Of a stretch of 64,000 bases of DNA, positions 1-8,231 are shown piece by piece (position 1 is the stretch's first letter; each line of letters starts with the position of its first letter). Where the stretch lies: the NCBI RefSeq assembly GCF_017301735.1, contig NZ_CP071090.1, positions 7,988,001 to 8,052,000 on the forward strand. Reading direction: 5' to 3'. This DNA comes from Pyxidicoccus parkwaysis (GTDB taxonomy: Bacteria; Myxococcota; Myxococcia; Myxococcales; Myxococcaceae). The notes below the pieces were generated by a model, which did no database searches, was not told the origin of the DNA, and saw only the letters and a program-made list of their open reading frames with translations. The translations under genes were made by a program, and so were the position numbers.

Positions 1-1454
1 TGCGCCACCATCTTCCCCTCCGCCGTCAGCCCCTGCGCGTTGAGGTCCACCGTCGGAGGAATGGCGAAGTACGCGCCCATGGACACATGCCCCTTGTAGG
101 TCGTCTCGCTGCCCCAGTCCTGCTCGGTGGCGGGCCAGACGTAGCCCTTCGCGGTGCCGTAGCCGCTGGAGTCGTAGCCGCTGTACCCGCCGCTGTAATA
201 GAGCTGCGTGCGGTCCACGGCGATGGCCAGCGCGTGCTGAATCTTCCCCGTGTACTTCGCGTGCGTGGACGTCGTCTCCCACGCGCGGATGAGGCCGCCC
301 ACCGCGGAGCCGCCGTACGCACGCACGCCGGCCCGTGGCCCCAGGCCCGAGCCGTAGAGGTCGATGGTGTGGTGGCGCCCCACGCTGTACGCCGTGGGGG
401 ACTGGCGCGTGGTGGCCCAGGCCTCGTCGATGAACGTCCGCGGCGGGTTGATGATGTGCATGTGCTTGTCGCTGCCGTCCGCGATGGTGGCGGTGGCGGG
501 CACGTAGTAGGCGCCGCTGCGAGACGAGTCGTTGTAGTCCGTCACCGTCGCCCACGGGTCGGTGTTGGCCGCGAAGGTGATGGGATGCGAGTACTGGTTC
601 CAGTTGGCCCAGGTGGTGAGGCTCACGCCATTGAGGCTGGTGGCGAGGAAGTCCTTCGTCGCCAGGTCCGTGGTGTCCGCATACACCGCCTCCTGGCCGA
701 TGGGCAGGTTCCACACCGAGCCCGAGCGGAACGGCTGCAGCGTGGCGTCACGCGTGCCCTGCGTGTAGACCTTGAACTCGTCGAAGCGCGCGAGGTTGTC
801 CTGGCTCGCGAGCAGACCCACGCGGGTGGCGTACTGGTGGGTGGAGTCGTTGATGCCGCCCTTGTAGACGCCGTTGATGTACACGTCGATGCGGGTGCCG
901 GACGCGCGCACCTCGAGCACGTCCCCCGCGACGGGCGCCTGGGCAATCTGCAGCGGGAAGCTCTGCGTGCCGGCCACGTACTTCGTGAGGAAGTACTTCC
1001 CCTGGCTCGTGTCCGTCGCCAGCTTCCAGCAGTTGGCGCGGTCGACGAAGCGGAAGGTGAGGCCGGAGTACTGGCCCAACGCGGCCAGCGTCACCATCAC
1101 CCGGACGTCGGAGGTGCCGGGCACCGTGGTGTAGTGGTCCAGCCAGGTGCCGTCGTCCTTGGCAAGCCAGGCGCGCCCCGACAGGATGCCCCACGCGCTG
1201 CCCCAATAGGGAGTCGAGGTCCATCCATGGACGCCCTGCTCCAGGCTGCCCAGGCGGGAGTCGTGGTTGGGCCGGGTGAAGGAGTCATACAGGTTGGCGT
1301 CCGAGGCGGCCTGCGCCCCGCTGGCCAACGGCGCCTCCAGCGCGTCACCCGGCTCCGCGTCACCGCAGCCCGTCCCCAGCGACAGCAGGGGGACTAGCAG
1401 TGAAAGGAGCGCGGGCCGGGTGGCCCGCCGGAAGCATTCATCGACGGTGTTCAT
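1..1454 (-). CDS. secreted lipoprotein with concanavalin/LamG-like domain (3' end outside window)
   Basis: Open frame from the ATG at 1454 to the window edge with no stop, about 484 residues visible, so the C-terminus is missing. The N-terminus is basic, then hydrophobic, and ends in LLSLGTGCGDAE, a lipobox with the lipidated Cys near residue 27. Residues about 45-240 start DSFTRPNHDSRLGS and have the alternating beta pattern of a LamG/glucanase-like jelly roll (keto-hydrolase or DUF1080-like fold). A second domain follows, rich in Gly, Tyr and Ser. It probably sits in the outer membrane facing out, and may bind or process polysaccharide. No catalytic residues could be assigned. It is the last gene on the minus strand, with its own upstream region. 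The fold call is a guess from sequence pattern; the lipoprotein call is firmer. Confidence 0.7.
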   Translation of the reverse strand, partial: MNTVDECFRRATRPALLSLLVPLLSLGTGCGDAEPGDALEAPLASGAQAASDANLYDSFTRPNHDSRLGSLEQGVHGWTSTPYWGSAWGILSGRAWLAKDDGTWLDHYTTVPGTSDVRVMVTLAALGQYSGLTFRFVDRANCWKLATDTSQGKYFLTKYVAGTQSFPLQIAQAPVAGDVLEVRASGTRIDVYINGVYKGGINDSTHQYATRVGLLASQDNLARFDEFKVYTQGTRDATLQPFRSGSVWNLPIGQEAVYADTTDLATKDFLATSLNGVSLTTWANWNQYSHPITFAANTDPWATVTDYNDSSRSGAYYVPATATIADGSDKHMHIINPPRTFIDEAWATTRQSPTAYSVGRHHTIDLYGSGLGPRAGVRAYGGSAVGGLIRAWETTSTHAKYTGKIQHALAIAVDRTQLYYSGGYSGYDSSGYGTAKGYVWPATEQDWGSETTYKGHVSMGAYFAIPPTVDLNAQGLTAEGKMVA

Positions 1455-1515
1455 CTCGTCTCCTTGTCGCACTTAGCTAGTTAAGCGCGTTTTCCAAGGA
1501 TATCGAGACTGCTGC

Positions 1516-1698
1516 TCAGTACTCCAGCGGCGGCTGCGGCCCGGGGACGATGTCCGCGATATCGGGGTCGACTTCGCCGGGCTGGCGGGTGGGACGCTCG
1601 GACTTGACCTTCTTGCGCTCCTCGCGCTTCGCGTCCTTCTCCTGCTGGTGTTGCTTGCGCGCCTGTTCCTTTTGGCGCTTGGTGGACCTTCCTTGCAT
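1516..1698 (-). CDS. small highly charged protein, 60 aa
   Basis: ATG at 1698 with a GGAGG ribosome site a few bases upstream, ending at a TAG at 1516. The first 45 residues are almost all Lys, Arg, Glu and Gln (for example KRQKEQARKQHQQEKDAKRE) and should form one long charged helix. The tail is acidic and proline-rich and ends in PPLEY. It lies just beyond the terminator of the cold-shock gene on the same strand. It could bind nucleic acid or ribosomes, as many small basic proteins do, but there is no family I can name. It is counted as real because of its clean ribosome site and strong compositional signature. Confidence 0.6.
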   Translation of the reverse strand: MQGRSTKRQKEQARKQHQQEKDAKREERKKVKSERPTRQPGEVDPDIADIVPGPQPPLEY

Positions 1699-1713
1699 GG
1701 AGCCTCCCTGACG

Positions 1714-1751
1714 GAAAACAAAAGCCCGGCCTCACCATGAGGAAGCCGGGC
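1714..1751 (-). terminator. intrinsic terminator of the cold-shock gene
   Basis: Read on the minus strand, GCCCGG, a short bulge and CCTCA pair across a TGG loop with TGAGG and CCGGGC. The stem is followed directly by TTTTGTTTT. This is a textbook Rho-independent terminator about 25 bp after the cold-shock stop codon. Confidence 0.9.
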
Positions 1752-1775
1752 CAACGGATGCTTGAGCCGACGCTC

Positions 1776-1982
1776 TCAGCCGACGAGTCGGACGTTCTCG
1801 GCCTGAAGCCCCTTGGGGCCCTTCTTGACGTCGAACTCCACTTTCTGGCCCTCGGCCAGGGTGCGGAAGCCATCCGACTGGATGGCGGTGTGGTGGCAGA
1901 AGACGTCGGGGCCACCATTGTCCTGGGCGATGAAGCCAAAGCCCTTCGAGTCGTTGAACCACTTCACGGAACCAGTCGCCAT
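1776..1982 (-). CDS. cold-shock protein (CspA family), 68 aa
   Basis: Single OB-fold cold-shock domain of the usual 65-70 residue length. It opens MATGSVKWFNDSKGFGFI, containing RNP1 (KGFGFI). RNP2 is altered: the canonical VFVH is replaced by VFCH in the stretch DVFCHHTAI. It binds single-stranded RNA/DNA and acts as an RNA chaperone or antiterminator in the cytoplasm. The start at 1982 is chosen because the family begins exactly there. About 210 bp of possible long 5' leader separates it from the next gene, as is common for csp mRNAs. The Cys in RNP2 is mildly unusual. A strong terminator follows. Confidence 0.95.
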   Translation of the reverse strand: MATGSVKWFNDSKGFGFIAQDNGGPDVFCHHTAIQSDGFRTLAEGQKVEFDVKKGPKGLQAENVRLVG

Positions 1983-2243
1983 GTGCTTCTTCCTCGCGGC
2001 CTCTGGGGCCGTAGTCGGTCCCCGGCGTAGACGTAGCGGAGCACGCTCTAACGCGTCGGGGGGCCAAAGTCGAATGTGGATGACCCAGACTATCCACCGG
2101 TGGTCAGCCGTGAAGGGTAACTGACCGAAGAGCCGAAGAATTTCGGCCCCTTGCCACCCTGGGAGGCCATCATCCAGCAAAGGACAGGGACGCACCGTCC
2201 GTGCGAGTCAGGCTGCCCACCCCTCGTCCATCCTGGAGGAGAC

Positions 2244-2633
2244 ATGCACCGCAGTCGGCTGAGCACGTTCGTATTGGATTGCAAGGTGGAAGACGTGGAC
2301 GCGGCGGCCCGCTTCTGGAGCCGGGCGCTGGGCCGTCCCATCCAACCCGTGGACGAGACGAGCCCCCGGTACCGGGAATTGGGGACGGGGGCGGACGAGC
2401 CGATGCTGCTGATTCAGCAGGTGACCCATCCCAGCCGCATCCACCTGGACATCGAGGCGGACGACATCGAGGCCGAGGTGAAGCGCCTGGAGGCGCTCGG
2501 CGCGAAGCGGGTGGAGCACATCAGGACGTGGTGGGTGATGGAGGCGCCCACCGGTCAGCGCTTCTGCGTGGTGCGGCCCCAGCGGGGAGCGCTCGACGGG
2601 CGGGCCAACGAGTGGGGCGACGAGGGCGCCTGA
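2244..2633 (+). CDS. VOC/glyoxalase-like protein, 129 aa
   Basis: ATG at 2244 with GGAGG a few bases upstream. It is a one-domain vicinal-oxygen-chelate fold: the start LSTFVLDCKVEDVDAAARFW and later RIHLDIEADDIEAEVKRLEALGA are typical of the glyoxalase_6 subgroup, with a final strand ending in FCVVRP. These proteins are dimeric and may be metal enzymes or binding proteins for small toxic compounds or antibiotics; substrate cannot be told. Its last 79 bp overlap the antisense TetR fragment. Confidence 0.8.
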   Translation: MHRSRLSTFVLDCKVEDVDAAARFWSRALGRPIQPVDETSPRYRELGTGADEPMLLIQQVTHPSRIHLDIEADDIEAEVKRLEALGAKRVEHIRTWWVMEAPTGQRFCVVRPQRGALDGRANEWGDEGA

Positions 2634-2866
2634 AACACGCGCCGCTCCTCCAGCGCCCGCAAGAGCCCCCGCTTGCCCCCGAAGTGGTAGCGCAGCGCGC
2701 CCGGCCCCACGAAGGCGCGCCGGGCGACGGCCTCGACGGTGAGCGCCTCGGGGCCCTGCTCCCGGACGAGCCCGGCCGCCGCCCGGAGCAACCTGTCGCG
2801 CGTCCCCTCCTCGGTCTTCACGCGCACCGGCGCGACGATGAGGTCGAACCACGGCAGCCCGAACAT
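2555..2866 (-). pseudogene. truncated TetR-family regulator (DNA-binding domain only)
   Basis: Residues about 20-75 form a clear TetR N-terminal helix-turn-helix (TRDRLLRAAAGLVREQGPEA, then ALTVEAVARRAFVG and ALRYHFGGKRGLL). Regulators of this family are about 190-220 residues and need their C-terminal half for ligand binding and dimerisation. Here only 103 residues exist. The recognisable part stops at about 2640, where the opposing VOC gene ends, and the remaining 25 residues are simply the antisense of that gene. This looks like the remnant of a deletion or rearrangement. It could still be translated, but probably cannot work as a normal TetR dimer. Confidence 0.6.
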
Positions 2867-3030
2867 GCTTTCCTCCCCATGGACACGAGGCGGGCCCGTC
2901 CCGCCTCATCCCAGACACCCGCTGGGGCGGGTGTTCCCAGACTCATGCCTACGACGGAGACGGTGCCCGCTTTCTACCGTTAATCACAGTGATGGTTGGT
3001 GATGTGCGACATCACCGAGGTGAATCAGCC

Positions 3031-4545
3031 GTGACGTCGAAGCAGAGAGTCCGGAAGCGGCCGCCCGTCATGGCCGCCACGTCCCTGGTGCTGGACGGGT
3101 CCACGGGGGCGCCGCTGCAGGAGCAGCTCGCGGAGGCGCTGCGCGGGGCCATCCTCGCGGAGCGGCTGGCGCCGGGCACGCGCCTGCTGTCCACGCGGGT
3201 GCTGGCGGAGCAGCTGGACGTGTCCCGCAACACGGTGCTCAACGCCTACGCGCGGCTGTTGGCGGAGGGCTACCTCGTCGGCCAGACGGGCTCGGGGACG
3301 TACGTGGCGCGCGAGCTGCCGGAGCGGCTGCTGTCCGTGCGCCGGGAAGCGGCCCGGGAGCCGGCGCGGCGCACGGACGCGCCGAGGTTGTCGAAGCGCG
3401 GCGCCGCGGTGGCCGAGGGGGCGGCGAAGGTGGAGAGCCCCTCGTCCGGCATGGGCCCCGGACGCATGGCCTTCCGCCCGGGCATTCCGGCGCTGGACGC
3501 ATTCCCCAGCGAGCTGTGGGGCCGGCTGCTGCACAACCGCTGGCAGCGCTCCTGGCATGACCTGATGTCGCACGTCCCCGCCGCGGGGTACGCGCCGCTG
3601 CGCCGCGCCGTCGCGGACTACCTCGCCACCGCGCGGGGCGTGCGCTGCGTCCCGGAGCAGGTGCTCATCGTCAACGGCACGCAGCAGGCGCTGAGCCTCG
3701 CGGCGCAGGTGCTGCTGGACCCCGGTGACTCGGTGTGGGTGGAGGACCCGGGCTACGTGCCCGCGCATGGCGTCTTCGCCGCCGCGGGGGCGGTGCGTGT
3801 GCCGGTGCCGGTGGACGCGGAGGGGCTGGACGTGGAGGCGGGACAGCGGCTGTGCCCGGACGCGCGGCTGGCCGTCGTCACGCCGGCGCACCAGTTTCCC
3901 ACCGGCGTGGTGATGAGCGAGCGGCGGCGCAAGGCGCTCCTGGCGTGGGCGGCGCGCTCGGACGCGTGGGTGCTGGAGGACGACTACGACAGCGAGTTCC
4001 GCTACGAGGGACGGCCGCTGCCATCGCTGCAGGGACTGGCTCCGGACGCGCGCGTCCTCTACACGGGGACGTTCAGCAAGGTGCTGTCTCCCGCGCTGCG
4101 GCTGGGCTACCTCGTGGTGCCCGAGTCGCTGGTGGATGCCTTCAGCGCCGCGCGCGGAACCTTCGACCGGCACTCGCCCGTGCTCGACCAGGCCGTGCTC
4201 GCGGACTTCTTCACCCAGGGCCACTTCAGCCGCCATGTGCGGCGCATGCGCGTGCTCTACGCGGCCCGGCAGCAGACGCTCGTCGAGGCCGCCCGGCGCG
4301 AGCTGCGGGGCCTGCTGGACGTCCAGCCGTTGCACACGGGCCTGCACCTGGTGGGCTGGCTCCCCGAGGGCGTGGACGACAGCGCCGCGTCGGAGCGTGC
4401 CGAGCGGGCGGGACTCTGGGCCTACGCGCTCTCCGACTTCCGGCTGGAGAGCCGGGGGCGTGGGGGGCTGGTGCTCGGCTACGCCTGTGTGCCGGAGGCG
4501 GAGCTGACCGAGGCCGTGTCCCGGCTCGCCCGCGCCCTGCGCTGA
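3031..4545 (+). CDS. MocR/PdxR-type transcriptional regulator (GntR HTH + aminotransferase domain)
   Basis: About 504 residues. The N-terminal winged helix of the GntR family includes APLQEQLAEALRGAI, STRVLAEQLDVSRNTV and a wing ending GSGTYVAREL. After a linker there is a full fold-type I aminotransferase domain with the PLP lysine in YTGTFSKVLSPALRLGY. This MocR class uses PLP or an amino-acid adduct as signal. The GTG at 3031 is preferred because GAGG lies 10 bp upstream; an upstream ATG at 2989 and a downstream ATG at 3070 are alternatives. The next gene on the same strand, an AhpD-like protein, is a likely target or partner. Confidence 0.9.
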   Translation: MTSKQRVRKRPPVMAATSLVLDGSTGAPLQEQLAEALRGAILAERLAPGTRLLSTRVLAEQLDVSRNTVLNAYARLLAEGYLVGQTGSGTYVARELPERLLSVRREAAREPARRTDAPRLSKRGAAVAEGAAKVESPSSGMGPGRMAFRPGIPALDAFPSELWGRLLHNRWQRSWHDLMSHVPAAGYAPLRRAVADYLATARGVRCVPEQVLIVNGTQQALSLAAQVLLDPGDSVWVEDPGYVPAHGVFAAAGAVRVPVPVDAEGLDVEAGQRLCPDARLAVVTPAHQFPTGVVMSERRRKALLAWAARSDAWVLEDDYDSEFRYEGRPLPSLQGLAPDARVLYTGTFSKVLSPALRLGYLVVPESLVDAFSAARGTFDRHSPVLDQAVLADFFTQGHFSRHVRRMRVLYAARQQTLVEAARRELRGLLDVQPLHTGLHLVGWLPEGVDDSAASERAERAGLWAYALSDFRLESRGRGGLVLGYACVPEAELTEAVSRLARALR

Positions 4546-4667
4546 GGGGGCGGCAAGTGGCCCCATGGGCTGGGGGCCAAGTGGCTCTCGTGCGGCGTGG
4601 GGCCCACCGTTACATCGGGCCCATGGACGCCGGGGGGCACACCGCCCGGCCACACGGAGGAAGAATC

Positions 4668-5141
4668 ATGGAAGCACAGCGTATCAATGCGGGGAAGGTC
4701 GCTCCGGGCGCGTACCAGGCGATGATGGGGCTGGAGAAGTACCTGCACGAGTGCGGGCTGGAGGCGAACCTCCTGCACCTCCTCAAGCTGCGCGCGTCGC
4801 AGGTGAATGGCTGCGCGTACTGCATCGACATGCACTGGAAGGATTTGCGCGCCGCGGGTGAGTCGGAGCAGCGGCTCTATGGGCTGGATGCGTGGGAGGA
4901 GAGCCCGTACTACTCGGAGCGCGAGCGCGCGGCGCTGCGCTGGACGGAGTCGGTGACGCTCCTGACGGAAGGGCACGTGCCGCAGAGCGTGTACGAGGCC
5001 GTGAAGCCGCACTTCTCCGAGAAGGAACTGGCGGACCTCACCGTCGCCGTGGCCACCATCAACGCGTGGAACCGGCTGGCCATCGCCTCGCGGACGACGC
5101 CGGGCACGTACAAGGCCCCGCTGCCGAAGCAGGAGCGCTGA
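4668..5141 (+). CDS. carboxymuconolactone decarboxylase / AhpD-like protein, 157 aa
   Basis: ATG at 4668 after a GGAGGAA site. An all-helical CMD domain carries the AhpD redox signature CAYCIDMH (Cys49, Cys52, His56), the thiol pair that reduces peroxides or alkylhydroperoxidase partners. The C-terminal half (YYSERERAALRWTESVTLL) is typical of the family. It is probably a cytosolic antioxidant or a small-molecule detoxifying enzyme. It lies about 120 bp downstream of the MocR regulator on the same strand, a pairing often seen in bacteria, suggesting PLP-linked control. Confidence 0.9.
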   Translation: MEAQRINAGKVAPGAYQAMMGLEKYLHECGLEANLLHLLKLRASQVNGCAYCIDMHWKDLRAAGESEQRLYGLDAWEESPYYSERERAALRWTESVTLLTEGHVPQSVYEAVKPHFSEKELADLTVAVATINAWNRLAIASRTTPGTYKAPLPKQER

Positions 5142-5145
5142 AGCC

Positions 5146-5790
5146 TCAGGTGCCCGGAGGCGTGCGCGGCAGCTCGGTGCCGAAGAGCACCTGGAGCAAA
5201 TCCATGAGCCCGGGCCACGCCTCCGCGCCGAGCCACAGCCCTTCCGCGCTGTGCTCGGCGGACACGGCCAGCGAGGTGCTGTCGAAGAGCTTCGCTGGCA
5301 GCGGCCCTTCCGGGGGCAGCTTCCCCTCAATCTGGAGCACCTTGCCGTCCCAGCGGATGCCCGGTGGCAGGAGCCGCTCCGCCAGCGCGCGGACCGCCGC
5401 CTGGCCCGCGCCCGCGCGCAGCACGCCCATCACCAGGGACGAGGCCGTGCGCGACTCCTCCAGTTCCACTACGCCCGGCGTGTGCAGCCACACCCGGTAG
5501 CGGCCGGAGGCCAGCTCCACGCGCTCCAGCGTCGTGTGCACGCGCAGCTTCCAGCCCTGCACGGTGAGGCGCACGTCGTAGACGTCCGACTTCGCCGTCC
5601 ACTCGCGCAGCTCCAGGTGCTTCACCTTGCGCAGGAGCTGGCGCACCACCACCTCCACGCGCGCGTGCGACAGGCGCAGCCGCTTGCGCCCCACGTCCAC
5701 CGCCACATCCTCACCGAGGGCCGCGGGCAGGCGCTTCGCCCACTCGCGCGCACCCTCCATCAGCTTCGCCGCCAGTGACTGGCCTGACAT
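5146..5790 (-). CDS. hypothetical protein, 214 aa
   Basis: Starts MSGQSLAAKLMEGAREWAKR. There is no signal peptide or membrane helix. The middle alternates hydrophobic and polar residues (for example YDVRLTVQGWKLRVHTTL), which suggests a beta-rich lipid- or ligand-binding fold similar in feel to DUF2993/LmeA-type proteins, but I cannot assign it. Its stop lies 4 bp from the stop of the convergent AhpD-like gene. Clean start and host-like codon use support a real gene. Confidence 0.65.
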   Translation of the reverse strand: MSGQSLAAKLMEGAREWAKRLPAALGEDVAVDVGRKRLRLSHARVEVVVRQLLRKVKHLELREWTAKSDVYDVRLTVQGWKLRVHTTLERVELASGRYRVWLHTPGVVELEESRTASSLVMGVLRAGAGQAAVRALAERLLPPGIRWDGKVLQIEGKLPPEGPLPAKLFDSTSLAVSAEHSAEGLWLGAEAWPGLMDLLQVLFGTELPRTPPGT

Positions 5791-5947
5791 TCCGCGTCCT
5801 TCCGTGGTGGCGTCCGAGCCGTGTGTAGCCCGCCCTTGCGAGCGGAGCTTCGCCCGACGCGCGGGCCCAGCATGCACCGGATTGATTCCACGCGCGCTGC
5901 CCCGCCCGCCTGGGCCCCTGACGGCGGACGGAGCCTCCGCCCGGCCC

Positions 5948-6832
5948 TCAGGGCGCGAGCGACGGGAAGCGGCCGGCCTCCCAGTCCGCGAAGCGCGCGC
6001 GTCCCTCGGCGACGCTCTCCACCACGAAGTTCCACCAGATGACGAGGGGCTCCGGCAGCGGCGCGCCTCCGAGGACGAGCAACCTCGCGCCCCCCTCCGA
6101 GCGCAGCGACAGCGACGGCGCCCCGTCCTCCAGGTGCGCGAGGACGCCGCGCCCCACGGCCGTGCCGCCCACGGACACCTCGCCCTCGGCGACGTAGAGC
6201 GCGAGCGCATGCGCCGTGTCCACGGGCAGCGACACGCTGGCGCCGGCGGACAGCTCCACGTCCAGGTACGTGAGCGACGAGAAGGTGGACACGGGTGACA
6301 CCGCTTCGTCCAGCCGGCCGGCGATGACGCGCACCCGCGCGCCGTCGCGCTCCACCAGCGGCAGCTGCGCGGCGGGGACGTGCGCGAAGGAGGGCTCCGT
6401 CTGCCGGTCCTCCTTCGGCAGGGCCACCCACGTCTGCACGCCGTGCAGCGGCTGCGCGCCCGGGCCCGAGTGCACCACCTCCGCGTGGACGATGCCGCGC
6501 CCGGCGGTCATCCAATTCACATCACCGGGGTGGATGTCCTGCACCGTGCCCAGCGAGTCCTGGTGACGAATCGCACCGGAGAAGAGGTACGTCACCGTCT
6601 GGAGGCCCACGTGCGGGTGCGCGGGTACGTCCATCACCTCGGGCGTGGCGGGCGCCGGGCCGAAGTGGTCGCAGAAGACGAAGGGGCCCACACGGCGCAG
6701 CTCCACCCGGGGCAGCGCGCGCAGCACGCGGGCGTCTCCCACCAGCTCGGTGGATTTCGCGGGCCAGAGGGCCCGGACTTCGCGCTCGTGTGGCAGCGCC
6801 TGGAGGCCCCCCGTCTGGGAATGGATTCGCAT
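5948..6832 (-). CDS. pirin-family bicupin protein, about 294 aa
   Basis: Contains the pirin signature region: HPHVGLQTVTYLFSGAIRHQ followed by GDVNWMTAGRGIVHAEV, which supplies the metal-binding His and Glu residues of the first cupin, then a degenerate second cupin. Pirins bind Fe(II). Some are quercetin dioxygenases, others bind regulators or enzymes; the role here is unknown. The start at 6832 (MRIHSQTGG) is preferred because the upstream ATG at 6856 would overlap the divergent gene. The two divergent genes share a very short promoter region. Confidence 0.9.
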   Translation of the reverse strand: MRIHSQTGGLQALPHEREVRALWPAKSTELVGDARVLRALPRVELRRVGPFVFCDHFGPAPATPEVMDVPAHPHVGLQTVTYLFSGAIRHQDSLGTVQDIHPGDVNWMTAGRGIVHAEVVHSGPGAQPLHGVQTWVALPKEDRQTEPSFAHVPAAQLPLVERDGARVRVIAGRLDEAVSPVSTFSSLTYLDVELSAGASVSLPVDTAHALALYVAEGEVSVGGTAVGRGVLAHLEDGAPSLSLRSEGGARLLVLGGAPLPEPLVIWWNFVVESVAEGRARFADWEAGRFPSLAP

Positions 6833-6854
6833 GCGGGGATAGTATCGCCGTCCC

Positions 6855-8228
6855 ATGGCACGCGCCCCTGCCGTTCCTGCCGTCCCGGAAGAGCCGTCCC
6901 TCGCCCTGCCCCGCTCCTTCTGGAAGACCTTCGCACGTGAGCACTGGGATAAAGGGCCCGTCCTCTTCCCGGGCCTGTTCCCCGCGCACTTCCCGACGCC
7001 GCACGAAATCTTCGAGGCGCTGGTGGACGTGGGCGACCGCTATCGCCACGGCGAGGTGACGCTGCCCCTGCGCTTCTACGTCGAGGGGCCGGCGAAGGAG
7101 GGCGAGGCGCCCGAGGTGTTCAACCTGTTCTCGCTGGGGCGCTACCTGCCCACGGCGCAGGACGGAACGCTGGATGTGTACGTGGAGCGGCTGGAGCGGC
7201 AGCTCGAGGGGCGGCGCTTCGGCATCGTCCTGAGCAACACGCAGAGTCACCATTGGAATCACTGGCTGCAGATGCGCAGCTTCCTGACGGGCTTCCACGA
7301 AGCGCTCGGCGTGCCGCTGGGCGGCGCGGACTCGGCGCTGTTCCTCGGGAACTACCAGCACACGCCGTTCGGCCTGCACAAGGATGACCTGCACGTCTTC
7401 TACTTCGTCATCCACGGCCGGCGGCGCATGGCCTACTGGCCGCTGGAGCTGCTGGCGTCACGTCCCGAGGTGGCGCGGCACGCGGGCCCGGACCTGAAAG
7501 ACAGGCCGTGCGGCGTGCTGCTGCGCGACGCGGAGGACACGCGGCAGGTGATGGCGCAGGCGTCGTTCCTGGAGGGCGGCGCGGGCGACTTCATGTACTG
7601 GCCGTCGTCGTACTGGCACCGCTCCGAGCCGACGCAGGGACTCACGATTGCCGCGTCCCTGGGCGTCAACTTCCGCGCGCCCATGTTCCTGGACATGGCG
7701 CCCGCGCACGAGTGGCCGGGACGGCTGCGGCACACGGAGTTGCCGCGCGGTGGGAAGTGGAAGGTGCCGGCGCCGGTGCGCACGGCGCTCGGGCGGCGGG
7801 GACAGCGCAACAGCCTGCGCGCGGCGGAGCGGGAGTTGACGGAGGGCTGGGTGCGCTTCCTGAGCAATGGAGCGCTGGATGGGCCGCCGCCCGAGGCGCG
7901 CGAGTTGCCGCCGCTCACGGAGGCGGACTGGGTGCGGGCGAGCCCCGAGCGCCCCATCATCACCGTGCCGCTGACGGAGGGTCAGGTGGTGGTGGCGGCG
8001 AATGGGCGCACGTCGAATCTGCGCGTTCCCAACGGGGTGCGTGGGCGCATCGAGCGGCTGGTGAAGGAATTGAACTCCGGCAAGCCACAGCAGGTGGGGG
8101 CGCTGGAGGAGCGGTTCTTCCACCGGCTGGCGCCGCGTGCGTTCAAGCGCGCCGCGTTCCAGGCGTTGTTGCAGGACCTGGCGCGGTGGCGCGCGGTGCA
8201 GCGGTGCGAGCCCGGGAAGAAGCGCTGA
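6855..8228 (+). CDS. JmjC-like cupin protein (putative 2-oxoglutarate/Fe(II) oxygenase), 457 aa
   Basis: Starts MARAPAVPAVPEEPSLAL. A jelly-roll region shows HxD in GLHKDDLHVFYF (His175, Asp177) and a distal His in YWHRSEPT (His255), the facial triad of Fe(II)/2OG oxygenases of the JmjC/ribosomal-oxygenase group. The domain begins around SFWKTFAREHWDKGP, as in bacterial cupin_4/ROX-like proteins that hydroxylate ribosomal proteins. The C-terminal third is probably a winged-helix or dimerisation part. Likely cytosolic. The substrate is not known, and it may act on a protein or on a small peptide. Confidence 0.75.
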   Translation: MARAPAVPAVPEEPSLALPRSFWKTFAREHWDKGPVLFPGLFPAHFPTPHEIFEALVDVGDRYRHGEVTLPLRFYVEGPAKEGEAPEVFNLFSLGRYLPTAQDGTLDVYVERLERQLEGRRFGIVLSNTQSHHWNHWLQMRSFLTGFHEALGVPLGGADSALFLGNYQHTPFGLHKDDLHVFYFVIHGRRRMAYWPLELLASRPEVARHAGPDLKDRPCGVLLRDAEDTRQVMAQASFLEGGAGDFMYWPSSYWHRSEPTQGLTIAASLGVNFRAPMFLDMAPAHEWPGRLRHTELPRGGKWKVPAPVRTALGRRGQRNSLRAAERELTEGWVRFLSNGALDGPPPEARELPPLTEADWVRASPERPIITVPLTEGQVVVAANGRTSNLRVPNGVRGRIERLVKELNSGKPQQVGALEERFFHRLAPRAFKRAAFQALLQDLARWRAVQRCEPGKKR

Positions 8229-8231
8229 GCT

